A DNA stretch of 64,000 bases from Limnohabitans sp. (GCA_018882835.1 VERE01000005.1:25466-89465); one strand, 5' to 3'. Shown: positions 17,739 to 27,300, numbered from the stretch's first letter. Notes: a model not told the origin generated them from the letters alone. Translations and numbers: made by a program.

Positions 17739-18167
17739 ATGAAAACCATCAGCCAATTTTTAGACCAACACGACAGGCAGATTTTTTCAGTCAACCCGAC
17801 CACCTCTGTCAGAGAGGCACTGGAAAAAATGTCCAACCACAACATTGGTGCGTTACTGGTTCTCGATGGCAACGCGCTGGTGGGCATTTTTTCCGAACGA
17901 GACTATGCACGAAAAGTTGTGCTCCACGGTAAAAATAGCAACGATGCCAAAGTGAGCGAAATCATGACTGCGAAGGTGATCACCATCGATACAGCGCACA
18001 CGATAGATCAATGCATGGAGATCATGACCCACAATCACATCAGGCACTTGCCCATCGTCAACGGATCCAGGGTGATTGGGTTGATTTCGATTGGCGACGT
18101 GGTTCGGGAAATGATCGCATATCAAAAAACAATGATTGACCAATTGCAGAGCTATATCACTGGTTAA
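17739..18167 (+). CDS. CBS-domain-pair protein
   Basis: A 142-residue protein that is essentially one Bateman module: CBS motif 1 (about residues 10-65, VNPTTSVREALEKMSNHNIGALLVLDGNALVGIFSERDYARKV) and motif 2 (about 75-130, VITIDTAHTIDQCMEIMTHNHIRHLPIVNGSRVIGLISIGDVVREMI). Such stand-alone pairs bind adenosine nucleotides and sense energy state. The ATG at 17739 gives the usual start; an in-frame TTG lies 12 bases upstream. It is nine bases ahead of the hydrolase gene and may share its transcript. Confidence 0.88.
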   Translation: MKTISQFLDQHDRQIFSVNPTTSVREALEKMSNHNIGALLVLDGNALVGIFSERDYARKVVLHGKNSNDAKVSEIMTAKVITIDTAHTIDQCMEIMTHNHIRHLPIVNGSRVIGLISIGDVVREMIAYQKTMIDQLQSYITG

Positions 18168-18176
18168 AAGTTTTGC

Positions 18177-19049
18177 ATGGAAACAAAAATTCAACTCCAT
18201 CAAATCCATGCGAATGGAGTCGATTTCTCATACCTCGCGTGTGGGTCAGGTCCAATCGCTCTTTGTGTACACGGGTTCCCTGACTCCGCTCATACCTGGC
18301 GATACTTGATGCCCGAGTTGGTCCGTGCAGGCTTCAAAGCGATTGCTCCTTTTACCCGAGGTTATGCGCCCACATCCGTTGCGCCCGATGACTGCTACCA
18401 AACTGGGGCACGTGCAGCCGATATCAATGCTTTGCATGAGGCACTTGGCGGTGATGAAAATGCGGTGCTCATTGGTCATGATTGGGGGGCATCTACTGTG
18501 ATGACCGCTGCTGCCAATGCACCTCATCGATGGAAACGTGTGGTGGCCATGTCGGTTCCGCCGGTGAGCATCCTGCGCAAGGCATTGACTGGGAATCACG
18601 CTCAAATCAAACGCAGTTGGTACATGTTTTATTTTCAGTCCGCATTGGCAGAAATTGCCATTGAAGCGAACGATTACCAATTCATCGAGATGCTGTGGGA
18701 TGATTGGTCCCCAGGTTTCAAATCAAACATTGACCTGGAAAATTTTAAGAAGTGCGTTCCCACGGCCAGCCACCTCAAAGCAGCCCTTGGCTACTACCGA
18801 GCCTCGCTGGGCAATGGCAAAAAAATGGACATTTACACTGCGCTAGAGACTCAAGGACTTGAGCCCCTGACACAGCCAACACTTTACTTGCATGGCAAGA
18901 AAGATGGATGCATTGGTGTTGAACTGGCTGAGGAAACCAGGCGCACTTGCCCTTGGCTAGAAGTGAGGATTCTGGATGAGGTCGGGCATTTCATGCAGCT
19001 TGAAGATCCCAGACAGGTTAACCAGCACATTGTTGAGTGGCTCACCTAG
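18177..19049 (+). CDS. Alpha/beta hydrolase, epoxide-hydrolase-like
   Basis: A 290-residue alpha/beta hydrolase. HGFPDSAHTWRYLMP near residue 32 is the oxyanion HGxP motif, and GHDWGAS (residues 100-106) has Asp102 in the nucleophile position. Asp rather than Ser points to epoxide hydrolases or haloalkane dehalogenases. The catalytic His is in DEVGHFMQLEDP near the C terminus. The HGxP form favours epoxide hydrolase. No signal peptide is present and there is no obvious ribosome-binding site, so translation may be coupled to the CBS gene nine bases upstream. The substrate is unknown. Confidence 0.82.
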   Translation: METKIQLHQIHANGVDFSYLACGSGPIALCVHGFPDSAHTWRYLMPELVRAGFKAIAPFTRGYAPTSVAPDDCYQTGARAADINALHEALGGDENAVLIGHDWGASTVMTAAANAPHRWKRVVAMSVPPVSILRKALTGNHAQIKRSWYMFYFQSALAEIAIEANDYQFIEMLWDDWSPGFKSNIDLENFKKCVPTASHLKAALGYYRASLGNGKKMDIYTALETQGLEPLTQPTLYLHGKKDGCIGVELAEETRRTCPWLEVRILDEVGHFMQLEDPRQVNQHIVEWLT

Positions 19050-19077
19050 AAAAAAGGTGATATTTGAACGACCCCGC

Positions 19078-19974
19078 TCATTGAACCAACTTGGGCGCCA
19101 GCGCGCGGATTCGCGTCGCCACATGGCGCGCAGCCAGCGACAAAGGGCGTTGACTCGTGACTGACAACACAATGGTGCGAACAATGGCGGGGTTGACGAT
19201 CGGTCTTGCCTCCAAGCGGCCCTGCGACAGTTCAGCCTTCACGGCCATCAATGGCAGCAAGGTATAGGCATGCCCGCTTTGCGTGACATCTTTCATACTG
19301 CCTGCACTGTCGACTTCCATCACAATGTTCAATTTGACGGCGTGACGCCTCGCAAGTTGGTTCAAATTTGTTCGCAGTCCATTGGGGACAGAAGGTAAAA
19401 CCAACGGAATTGTGCTGAGGGCTTTGAAGGGAATGCTTTTTCTCTCCATCAATGCACTTCCCTTACGCCCGATCAAGTAAGTATCTGCCGAGCCCAGAAC
19501 TTCTTCTTCGCGCCGGGTGCTGAACCCATAACGGTTGATCACTGCCAAGTCGAGTCTTCCATTGGCCAGCTGCTCATCCAGGAGCCCACTAAACCCCTCC
19601 ACGGCACGCAGCGTGATTTCAGGCGCGTTGGCGCGCAGATCCGCAAAAAGCAATGGCAACAATTGCGTCGCCAATGAGGGAAGAACACCCACCTGCACAG
19701 TTCCCGTGGGGACGCCTGCTGACTCTTTGGCAGTGACATCCAAGCGCAGGATCTGATCCATTGCGGCGCGCACCTGCGGCAGCATCAGCTTGCCGAATTC
19801 AGACAAGACCATGCCACGCCCGGTGCGTTCAAACAATCGCGCGCCCCAAGCGGTTTCCAAAGAAGAAATGTGCCGACTGATCAGCGACTCCGCCAGGTCG
19901 GTGGCGGCAGCGGCCCTGGCCAGAGAGCCTTGCTCGGCCACTGTTAAAAAAGATTGCAAATGCTTGAGGTTCAT
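19078..19974 (-). CDS. LysR-family transcriptional regulator
   Basis: A 298-residue LysR regulator (NAC/CysB-like branch by general look). The helix-turn-helix is LKHLQSFLTVAEQGSLARAAAATDLAESLISRHISSLE at residues 3-40. The effector-binding domain extends to the C terminus. The ATG at 19974 places the HTH at the usual position; a TTG 18 bases upstream is possible. It is divergent from the Bug receptor and the acyl-CoA synthetase/hydratase genes at 20070-23956, which it probably controls. Confidence 0.87.
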   Translation of the reverse strand: MNLKHLQSFLTVAEQGSLARAAAATDLAESLISRHISSLETAWGARLFERTGRGMVLSEFGKLMLPQVRAAMDQILRLDVTAKESAGVPTGTVQVGVLPSLATQLLPLLFADLRANAPEITLRAVEGFSGLLDEQLANGRLDLAVINRYGFSTRREEEVLGSADTYLIGRKGSALMERKSIPFKALSTIPLVLPSVPNGLRTNLNQLARRHAVKLNIVMEVDSAGSMKDVTQSGHAYTLLPLMAVKAELSQGRLEARPIVNPAIVRTIVLSVTSQRPLSLAARHVATRIRALAPKLVQ

Positions 19975-20069
19975 GGATTCACTTTTTTGCAACTCTGATT
20001 TGAGTAGTTTGTTATTTTAATCAAGCCACAAAGGTTTTATGCTCACCCCATCACACGGAGACTGGCACC

Positions 20070-21044
20070 ATGAAACTCGCTAGATGGACTTTTCTATTTT
20101 TGGCCTGCCTGACCTCAACCTTCACGACACAGGCTCAGAGTCCAGCCTATCCACGTGGCCCTGTGACCCTGGTGGTGCCCTTCCCTGCAGGAGGGCCGAC
20201 GGATGCCATGGCCAGGCAACTGGCGCAAAAGCTTGGGGAGCGCCTTGGGCAACAAGTCTTGATTGACAACAAAGGCGGAGCTGGCGGCAGCATTGCGGCC
20301 GAAGCTGTAGCCAAAGCAGCACCCGATGGACAAACGCTTTTTTTTGGGACCACAGGAACGCTGGCGATCAACCCCAGCCTCTACACCAAACTTCGCTATG
20401 ACCCGATCAAAGATTTTGCCCCGGTCAGCCTGATGGCAACCACCATGAACGTGTTGGTTGTCAATCCCGAGGTCCCCGCTAAAAATCTGACGGAGCTGAT
20501 CCGATTGGCCAAGGCAAAACCCGGCACGTTGACCTATGGCTCCGCCGGCAATGGCAGCTCAAACCACCTCTCTGGGGAGTTGTTGAAGTCTGCGGCCAGC
20601 TTGCAAATCAACCACATCCCCTACAAAGGAAGTGCCCCAGCCTTGGTAGATTTGATGGGGGGGCGTCTGACAATGATGTTTGACACCCTGGCGCAACAGA
20701 CAGGAAACATTGCCTCCGGCAAATTGCGTGCGCTCGCCGTGACAGGTCCCAACCGGTCACCTTTATTGCCTGAAGTGCCTACAGCGCAGGAGGGGGGACT
20801 CAAAGACTTCGACGTGACAATTTGGTTTGGCGTTTTGGCTCCAGCCGGCACGCCCTCCTCTGCTGTTGATCGTTTGGCCAGAGAAATCGCCAACGTCATG
20901 TCTACCGATGAGATGAAAAAGCGCATGCAAGACGATGGCGCAGAAGCGCGCCCGTCGTCACCGTCTGAATTTTCGGCGCTGATTCGCAGTGATATGGCCA
21001 AGTGGGCGCCCATCGTCAAGGCATCGGGCGCCTCGCTCGATTAA
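20070..21044 (+). CDS. Bug-family tripartite tricarboxylate receptor (TctC)
   Basis: A periplasmic receptor of 324 residues with signal peptide (cleavage near TQAQS) and the Bug signature VTLVVPFPAGGPTDAMARQLA followed by GGAGGSIAAEAVAKAAPDGQTL. A GGAGAC site precedes the ATG. It heads an apparent operon with an NDP-forming acyl-CoA synthetase and an enoyl-CoA hydratase, with ten bases between its stop and the next chosen start. Its ligand is probably the organic acid that the synthetase activates. No TctAB partner is nearby. Confidence 0.9.
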   Translation: MKLARWTFLFLACLTSTFTTQAQSPAYPRGPVTLVVPFPAGGPTDAMARQLAQKLGERLGQQVLIDNKGGAGGSIAAEAVAKAAPDGQTLFFGTTGTLAINPSLYTKLRYDPIKDFAPVSLMATTMNVLVVNPEVPAKNLTELIRLAKAKPGTLTYGSAGNGSSNHLSGELLKSAASLQINHIPYKGSAPALVDLMGGRLTMMFDTLAQQTGNIASGKLRALAVTGPNRSPLLPEVPTAQEGGLKDFDVTIWFGVLAPAGTPSSAVDRLAREIANVMSTDEMKKRMQDDGAEARPSSPSEFSALIRSDMAKWAPIVKASGASLD

Positions 21045-21054
21045 GGGCAGTGGC

Positions 21055-23178
21055 GTGACGGGTGTCGATGCGCGTTTGAGCGCGCTATTCAACCCACGCA
21101 GCGTCGCCGTGATCGGGGCGACGGAAGATCGCAACCGAGTGGGTGGACGACCCCTGCACTATTTGCGCACCTTTGGCTACGCCGGAGCTGTTTACCCGAT
21201 CAATCCAAAGCGTGAATGGGTACAGGGTTTCAAGGCCTACGCATCTCTGGATGAACTGCCCGAAGTGCCCGATGTCGCAGTGCTTGCGGTTGGCAGCGAG
21301 CAAGTCCAAGCGGTACTGGCACAGTGCGCATTCAAAGGCATTCGAAGCGCAGTTGTCATGAGCTCGGGGTTTGCCGAAACCGGGGCAGAAGGCGTCCAAA
21401 GGCAGGCCTGCCTGGTGGATCAAGCCAAGGCGCTGGGGATCCGGCTGGTTGGCCCCAACGCGCAGGGTGTGGCCAACTTCAGCACCGGCGCAGTTTTGAA
21501 TTTCAGCACCATGTTCATGGAAGTTGCGCCGCAGGATGGTCCTGTGGCCATCATCAGCCAAAGTGGTGCAGCAAGCGTGATGCCCTATGCCATGTTGCGC
21601 GAGCGCGGTGTGGGCGTTCGTTACCTGGTGGCTTCAGGCAACGATGCTGACACCTCGGTCAATGACTTGGCCCTGGTGGCAGCGACCGACCCGAACATTC
21701 GCGTGGTGCTGATGTACATCGAGTCGTTGCCGGACCCTGACACGCTGGCCCAAGTGGCGAGCACAGCGCGGTCCAACGGCGCAGCCGTGATCGCGCTCAA
21801 ATCGGGTCGCAGCGCACAAGGGGCCAAAGCGGCTGCATCGCATACAGGCGCCATCCTCAACGACGACACCGTGGTCGACGCGTTTCTCGACAGGCATGGG
21901 ATCTGGCGTGCACAGGATGTGCATGGCATGGTCAATGCCGTCGAACTGTACTTGGCCGCTCCGTCACGGCCGGCACAGCAACTGGTGGTCATGAGCCACA
22001 GCGGCGCGGTGGGTGTGCTGTGCGCCGACACTGCTGAATTTTTGGGCCTGCCCTTGACCGAGTTGGCACCATCGACTGCCACAGATCTTGCCCGCATCAT
22101 GCCCAGCTTTGCCACAGCGCAAAACCCGGTAGACATGACCGCTTCACTGATGACTCAGGGCGGCATGTTTTCTGAAGCCCTGAACATCCTGGCTTGCGAC
22201 CCTGGGGCAGACATGTTCTTGATCGGGGTCCCTGTGGCTGGACCCGGGTATGACGTGCCAGGCATGGCGGCCGACGTCGCAAAGTTGGCCATTTCTCAGG
22301 GCAAGCCAGTAGTCGTTTCAGCACCGCAGGAAAGTGTGCGTTCGGCGTTTCGTCAGGCGGGTGTCCCTGTGTTTCGTCACGAGACCGATGCCTTGCACGC
22401 CTTGCACCAGTGGAGTCGCCACGCAGCACGCATGGCGCAAGCACTGGCGAGAGAGTCGCTACCGGCTCGTGAAGAAACGATGCCTCGTGTTGCCGCTGGC
22501 CGACATGGTTTTCTCAACGAGGCCGATAGCCTCCAATTGCTGTCGCAGTCGGGAATCCCGACTGTGCCCTTCAAGCACTGTCGCAACCTGCAAGAAGCAA
22601 GGGAAGCCTGGCAAGCATTGGGCCCTGCAGCAGTTTTGAAGGCTAGCTCGGAGCACCTGCCGCACAAATCAGAGCATGGCCTGGTGTTTCTGGACATCGA
22701 CAGCGAGGCGGCTCTTGAAATCGCCTGGCAAACCTGCGCTGAACGTGTCAACGCGCTCAATATTGCCTTCGAGGGTGCGATCGTTGCCAAGCGTGTCAAC
22801 GGGCGACGCGAATTTGCCCTTGGGGTGAAACAGGACCCCAGCTTTGGAATCGTGGTGATGCTGAGTGACGGCGGCAAATATGTCGAAGCGCTGCGTGACT
22901 TTGTGGTGCTGTTGCACCCTTTCTCTGAAGACCATGTGTTGCAACGCCTCAGGCAACTGCGTGTGTTCCCCATTCTGGCGGGCGTGCGTGGCGAAGCGCC
23001 AGTCGATCTTGGCATCATTGCCAGCGTCGCTGTCAAAATAGGTCAGCTTGCCGCGGCGAACGCTGATTCGATTGCGTCCATTGATCTCAATCCCCTGATG
23101 ATTCACGACATGGGCTCAGGAGGCTTGGCGGTGGACGCTGTTGTAGAACTGAAGGGATCCAATCTTGAGCAACGATAA
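21055..23178 (+). CDS. NDP-forming acyl-CoA synthetase (fused alpha/beta)
   Basis: A cytoplasmic ligase of 707 residues, the length of fused ADP-forming acyl-CoA synthetases. Domains in order: CoA-binding Rossmann (FNPRSVAVIGATEDRNRVGG, residues 10-30), flavodoxin-like succinyl-CoA-ligase domain with the phosphohistidine site SHTGAI near 262, and a C-terminal ATP-grasp part (from about 485; AVLKASSEHLPHKSEHGLV). It turns acid + CoA + ATP into acyl-CoA + ADP + Pi. I chose GTG at 21055 since upstream sequence overlaps the Bug gene. FerA (feruloyl-CoA synthetase of Sphingobium) belongs to this family, so with the adjacent hydratase a hydroxycinnamate substrate is a reasonable guess. Confidence 0.87.
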   Translation: MTGVDARLSALFNPRSVAVIGATEDRNRVGGRPLHYLRTFGYAGAVYPINPKREWVQGFKAYASLDELPEVPDVAVLAVGSEQVQAVLAQCAFKGIRSAVVMSSGFAETGAEGVQRQACLVDQAKALGIRLVGPNAQGVANFSTGAVLNFSTMFMEVAPQDGPVAIISQSGAASVMPYAMLRERGVGVRYLVASGNDADTSVNDLALVAATDPNIRVVLMYIESLPDPDTLAQVASTARSNGAAVIALKSGRSAQGAKAAASHTGAILNDDTVVDAFLDRHGIWRAQDVHGMVNAVELYLAAPSRPAQQLVVMSHSGAVGVLCADTAEFLGLPLTELAPSTATDLARIMPSFATAQNPVDMTASLMTQGGMFSEALNILACDPGADMFLIGVPVAGPGYDVPGMAADVAKLAISQGKPVVVSAPQESVRSAFRQAGVPVFRHETDALHALHQWSRHAARMAQALARESLPAREETMPRVAAGRHGFLNEADSLQLLSQSGIPTVPFKHCRNLQEAREAWQALGPAAVLKASSEHLPHKSEHGLVFLDIDSEAALEIAWQTCAERVNALNIAFEGAIVAKRVNGRREFALGVKQDPSFGIVVMLSDGGKYVEALRDFVVLLHPFSEDHVLQRLRQLRVFPILAGVRGEAPVDLGIIASVAVKIGQLAAANADSIASIDLNPLMIHDMGSGGLAVDAVVELKGSNLEQR

Positions 23179-23956
23179 AACTGTTCTGCAGACCATGATC
23201 GATGGCGTAGCTGTAGTGCAATTGAACCGCCCAGCAGCGATGAATTCTGTCAACGCTGACTTGCGGGCTGCGCTGACACAAGGTTTGTACGACCTTGACA
23301 AGAATCCGCAGGTTCAGGCCATGGTTCTGACAGGCAGCGGCGACCGGGCATTTTGTGCAGGCCAGGATTTGGACGAAGCGGCGACCATCGACACAGCCAA
23401 TTTGGCAGGCTGGCTGAATCGGCAACACGCCATGTACCAGGCTGTGCGAGACGTGAACAAGCCATTGATTGCCGCCATCAATGGCACTGCCGTCGGTGCA
23501 GGCTTCCAAATGGCGTTGATGTGCGACCTCAGGATCGGGCATGCCGGCTTGCGCATGGGGCAACCCGAGGTGCGCGCAGGATTGGCCAGCATCGTTGGCT
23601 CCTACCTGATGTCGCTGCAGATAGGGCACTCCCTGAACCAACAGCTGTCATTGAGTGGCGAGCTGATCAGTGGTCAACGCGCTCACGAGATCGGCCTGAT
23701 CAATGACCTCGTCCCTGCGGCCGAAGTCCTGGCTCGCGCCATTGAGCGCGCAAAAGAATTGGCCGCATTGCCCGTCATGGCTTTTCGCACGACCAAGCAG
23801 CGCTTTCGCGAAAAAACGCAAGCTGGATTTCAAGAGGCCTGCGGCGCTGGCATCCGTCACCAGCTGGAGTGCTATTCAACGGGAGAGCCGCAACGGGTGA
23901 TGCGCGAATTCATTGCTCGCCGAAATTCACAAGTGGACAATAGCCGCCAACGCTGA
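23165..23956 (+). CDS. Enoyl-CoA hydratase/isomerase
   Basis: A 263-residue crotonase-fold protein starting at TTG, with GAAGGGATC upstream, and overlapping the synthetase gene by 14 bases. Oxyanion-hole segments are AFCAGQDLDEA (near 63) and INGTAVGAGFQMALMCDLRIG (near 103). In the usual Glu positions the sequence reads MGQPEVRAGLASIVGSYLM, so one acidic residue (E of PEV) is present and the second is not evident, as in isomerase- or lyase-type members such as PaaG or feruloyl-CoA hydratase/lyase. Coupling to the synthetase implies it acts on that CoA ester. Confidence 0.86.
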   Translation: MSNDKTVLQTMIDGVAVVQLNRPAAMNSVNADLRAALTQGLYDLDKNPQVQAMVLTGSGDRAFCAGQDLDEAATIDTANLAGWLNRQHAMYQAVRDVNKPLIAAINGTAVGAGFQMALMCDLRIGHAGLRMGQPEVRAGLASIVGSYLMSLQIGHSLNQQLSLSGELISGQRAHEIGLINDLVPAAEVLARAIERAKELAALPVMAFRTTKQRFREKTQAGFQEACGAGIRHQLECYSTGEPQRVMREFIARRNSQVDNSRQR

Positions 23957-24014
23957 CAGCTTGCGGCCCGGTTCCTTGGCTTCGCCCTGGCCGGGGGTCG
24001 GGCATGCTTCGGAA

Positions 24015-24926
24015 TCAAATGGCGTGGTACCCGGCAGCACTGGCTCGGATCGCAGAAATCAGCGCGCGTGCTGCCGGTGTGAGAATGGTTTTTTTGCTGG
24101 TGATCGCATGAATGCGCAAGAGGGGAAGCACTTCGACCACAGGAGCCACCGCGATGCCTTGCGCTGCCCACAAAGCCAGCGGCCTGGGAATAAAACCAAT
24201 CAGGTCACTGTGACGAATCACCTCCAGGGCGGACCATACCGTCTCCAGGTACAAAGGGGTGGCTGGGGCTTGCAGGCCATATTTTTCAAACACCTGGCCC
24301 ACAATGGCGCCCGGCCCATCCGGTGGGCCCATCACCATCCAGTCCTCCTCCAGGAAGTCCTTGATCGATTTCGAGTGGGCTTTTCGGTGACCCTTGCGAA
24401 CAGCCACGACCAGTTCCACGTCCATCAGTTTGGTGGTTTTGAAATCGCGGCCCAGGCCGCGCTCAGGTATCGGACCAATTGCGAAGTCAATGCTCTCCTG
24501 CCGAAATTCGTTCATGAGCTCCGGGTAAACGGCCTCGGTCACTCGCACTTGCACATCGGTGAACGTCCGTCTGAAATGCCCAATCGCTTCGGGCACAAAC
24601 AGCATCATCGGAATCGGCGAGCAGGCCATCGAGATATTTCCGGAAACCTTGCCCTGCATTTGTAGCAGCTCATCCTTGGCTCGCCGCAACTCTTCTTCGA
24701 TCCTTTGGGCTCGCTCCACAAGGGCCAGGCCGTAGGGGGTGAGACTTGCCCCGCGCGCACTGCGCTGCAGCAGGCCTACTCCCACTTGCTGCTCGAGCAG
24801 TCGCAGGCCGCGCGTGAGCACCGGCTGTGTCACCCCAAGGGCTGCAGCGGCTGAAGTGATGCTGCCGTTGCGCTGAACCGCCAGCAATGCACGCAGTTGG
24901 GCAAAGGTGATGTCGGTCAGTGACAT
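24015..24926 (-). CDS. LysR-family regulator of the sulfatase operon A
   Basis: A 303-residue LysR regulator. The HTH is at residues 8-45 (FAQLRALLAVQRNGSITSAAAALGVTQPVLTRGLRLLE), and the effector domain carries the PRGPGAI-like PPDGPGAIV segment seen also in TsaR-type regulators. The ATG at 24926 gives standard HTH placement; the frame extends 17 codons upstream. It is divergent from the flavin hydroxylase at 25078 with about 150 bases between, so it most likely responds to an aromatic inducer and controls the five-gene operon at 25.1-30.5 kb. Confidence 0.87.
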   Translation of the reverse strand: MSLTDITFAQLRALLAVQRNGSITSAAAALGVTQPVLTRGLRLLEQQVGVGLLQRSARGASLTPYGLALVERAQRIEEELRRAKDELLQMQGKVSGNISMACSPIPMMLFVPEAIGHFRRTFTDVQVRVTEAVYPELMNEFRQESIDFAIGPIPERGLGRDFKTTKLMDVELVVAVRKGHRKAHSKSIKDFLEEDWMVMGPPDGPGAIVGQVFEKYGLQAPATPLYLETVWSALEVIRHSDLIGFIPRPLALWAAQGIAVAPVVEVLPLLRIHAITSKKTILTPAARALISAIRASAAGYHAI

Positions 24927-25077
24927 GGGCAAATGCTTTTGGTGGAGGAAGGGGCATGTCATAAAGGCATGACCCATAGCCGAATTCTAACTTCCGACGC
25001 GCCCACCCCCTTCCTACACTGGCCACACCCCAAAAAATGACAACACAAAACCGATTACTGCATACAGAGACTGATCA

Positions 25078-26262
25078 ATGATTTCAGAAAAAAGTCCCAG
25101 CATTAGCCAGAGCATCCTGATCAATGGCGGAGGCATCGGGGGATTGACCACCGCCCTGGCTTTGGCTCAAAAAGGCATCGCCAGCCAAGTGCTGGAACAA
25201 GCCAGTGAATTCCAGGAAGTCGGTGCCGGACTGCAAGTTGGACCCAACGCGTTTCGGGTCTTCGACCAGCTGGGTGTCACCGAGGCCATCAACGCCCTGG
25301 CCACCTTCCCAGAGTCTTTCACCTTGATGGATGCGCTGGAAGCCAGGCAGATCGTGCAATTGCCTCTCGGAGACGGTTTCCGCGCCCGTTTTGGATTTCC
25401 ATATGGTCTGATGCATCGCGCCGATTTGCATCAAGTTTTACTCAATGCATGCCGTCGGCAAACGCTGATCAAACTGCACACCAACAGCAAATGTGTGTCC
25501 TTCATGGACACAGGCAATGGCGTGGACGTCACACTCGCCGACGGCAATTTGGTCAGCGGCAGTGCCCTGGTGGGCGCCGATGGTCTTTGGTCGGTGGTGC
25601 GTCAATCGATTGTGGGCGATGGCCCGCCACGCCTTGCCGGTCACATCTGTTACCGAGCCATCGTGCCGATCACACAACTGCCAGAAGACATGCGCAGCAA
25701 CGCCATGAACCTGTGGGTTGGCCCCAAAATGCACATGGTGCTGTGGCCCATGCGCCAGGGGGCTTACAGCAATGTCACGGTGGTCTTTCACAGCGACCGC
25801 TTTGAAGAAGGCTGGGATACCTATGGCGACCCAGAAGAACTCCGCGAGCGCGTGGCCAACCTGGATCCCAAGGTGCGTGACTTTGTGATGGCGATCCAGG
25901 ACTGGCGCATGTACGTCTTGCGCGATCGCGATCCCATCCGAGATTGGTCCAAAGGCCGGGTAACCCTGCTTGGCGATGCAGCACACCCCATGCTGCAGTA
26001 TCTGGCGCAAGGCGCCTGCATGGCGATGGAAGATGCAGTCTCCCTCGCCGATCAGGTGGCTAGCCACGCCAGCGACCCTGCTGCCGCGTTTAAAGCCTAC
26101 CAACAGCAGCGCTATCTGCGCACAGCACGCGTGCAGCTTACAGCCCGTCTGTATGGCCATGTTTATCACGCCGCTGGCGCCAGTGCTGATTTGCGAAACG
26201 AATTTCTGCGCACCAAAACACCCGCTCAGATCTTTGAAAGCATGGCCTGGATTTACGAGTAG
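25078..26262 (+). CDS. Flavin-dependent aromatic hydroxylase (3-hydroxybenzoate 6-hydroxylase-like)
   Basis: A 394-residue class A flavoprotein monooxygenase. The FAD motif GGGIGG is at residues 17-22, the DG-type segment SALVGADGLWSVVR near 163, and GDAAHPMLQYLAQGACMAMEDA near 298. The last block (PxLQYLAxGAxMAxEDA) and the early EVGAGLQVGPN are, from memory, close to the 3-hydroxybenzoate 6-hydroxylase / salicylate hydroxylase branch. It would use NAD(P)H and O2 to hydroxylate a phenolic acid. It is first in an operon with Bug, sulfatase, extradiol dioxygenase and FAH hydrolase, which suggests the phenol it attacks comes from a sulfate ester. Confidence 0.84.
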   Translation: MISEKSPSISQSILINGGGIGGLTTALALAQKGIASQVLEQASEFQEVGAGLQVGPNAFRVFDQLGVTEAINALATFPESFTLMDALEARQIVQLPLGDGFRARFGFPYGLMHRADLHQVLLNACRRQTLIKLHTNSKCVSFMDTGNGVDVTLADGNLVSGSALVGADGLWSVVRQSIVGDGPPRLAGHICYRAIVPITQLPEDMRSNAMNLWVGPKMHMVLWPMRQGAYSNVTVVFHSDRFEEGWDTYGDPEELRERVANLDPKVRDFVMAIQDWRMYVLRDRDPIRDWSKGRVTLLGDAAHPMLQYLAQGACMAMEDAVSLADQVASHASDPAAAFKAYQQQRYLRTARVQLTARLYGHVYHAAGASADLRNEFLRTKTPAQIFESMAWIYE

Positions 26263-26274
26263 CCCCAAAACCGA

Positions 26275-26290
26275 GGGGGTTTGAACCCCC
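26275..26290 (+). promoter_or_regulatory. Hairpin between hydroxylase and Bug genes
   Basis: Arms GGGGGTT and AACCCCC with a two-base apex (or GGGGG/CCCCC around TTTGAA) fall in the 60-base gap after the hydroxylase stop. No T-run follows. It may stabilise or partly attenuate the operon mRNA before the Bug gene, consistent with different dosage for receptor and enzymes. Confidence 0.35.
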
Positions 26291-26322
26291 AAAGCAATAT
26301 CCACAACCCAATGGAGACAACC

Positions 26323-27300
26323 ATGTTCTTTTTCCGTAGACATCTGCTGAGCGCCTTGGCTGCCCTCGTTGGACTGAGCGCTGCAATCGTTGGTCATGCC
26401 CAGTCCTTTCCTAGCAAGTCCGTGCGCTTGGTCATCCCCTCGTCTGCGGGCACCCCGGTTGACATCCTCTCCCGGGTTGTCGCTGCGCGTATGGCTGCTG
26501 ACCTGGGACAGCCTGTGGTCGTAGACAACAAGGTCGGCGCAGGTGGCATTGTGGGCATGCAGGATGTCATGCGACAGCCAGCCGATGGGCACACACTGAT
26601 GACCATTTACCGAGGCATGGTGCTCACACCATTTATCTTTCGAAACGTTTCTGTTGATCTGCGGCGAGACTTTTCGCCTGTGGGACAAACTCTTTTCACC
26701 TACAACGTTCTGGTGGTCAACCCCAAGGTGGCTGCCAACACGGTGTCGGAACTGGCCAGCATGATCAAAGCCAAGCCAGGACAAGTCAATTTCGCATCAG
26801 GCGGCATTGCTTCTCCCGCGCACCTTGCCGGTGAGCTGTTCTCGCAAAAGCTCGGCAGCAAGATGCTGCATGTCCCCTATCTGGCCTTTCCCCAAGCCAT
26901 CGGTGACGTCATGGGGGGGCAAGTGGAGATGATGTTTGCGGCCACCGCACCGGTGATTGGACACATCGAGTCGGGCAAGCTCAAGGCGCTTGCCGTCACT
27001 TCCAGCCGTCGTCTGCCCTCTCTCAAGGATGTTCCGACCATGGCTGAAATGGGATTCCCTGAAGTCACGATGCGTGACTGGCTCGGCCTGGTTGTCAAAG
27101 CCGGCACACCGGCAGATATCGTCCAGAAGCTGAACAACGCATTGCGCAACGCACTTAACTCTGAGGAAGTGCGTCAGACTTTTGCGCGATTGGGCGCTGA
27201 AGCGAATGGCGGAACTCCGAGTGATTTTGCTGCTCTGATTGCACAGGATTCGGATAGCCTGCAGCAACTTGCGCGCAGCGCCAGCATCAGCGCCGACTGA
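26323..27300 (+). CDS. Bug-family receptor of sulfatase operon A
   Basis: A periplasmic TctC-type receptor of 325 residues. The signal peptide (MFFFRRHLLSALAALVGLSAAIVGHAQ) is followed by SVRLVIPSSAGTPVDILSR and GAGGIVGMQDVMRQPADGHTL. The usual PFPAGG loop is altered to PSSAGTPVD, which changes side chains at the anion-binding loop. The start was set by the ATG nearest the signal peptide; an ATG at 26311 right after the GGAGAC-type site is an alternative. It lies 36 bases ahead of the sulfatase start. The ligand is inferred to be an anionic aromatic such as an aryl sulfate. Confidence 0.88.
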   Translation: MFFFRRHLLSALAALVGLSAAIVGHAQSFPSKSVRLVIPSSAGTPVDILSRVVAARMAADLGQPVVVDNKVGAGGIVGMQDVMRQPADGHTLMTIYRGMVLTPFIFRNVSVDLRRDFSPVGQTLFTYNVLVVNPKVAANTVSELASMIKAKPGQVNFASGGIASPAHLAGELFSQKLGSKMLHVPYLAFPQAIGDVMGGQVEMMFAATAPVIGHIESGKLKALAVTSSRRLPSLKDVPTMAEMGFPEVTMRDWLGLVVKAGTPADIVQKLNNALRNALNSEEVRQTFARLGAEANGGTPSDFAALIAQDSDSLQQLARSASISAD

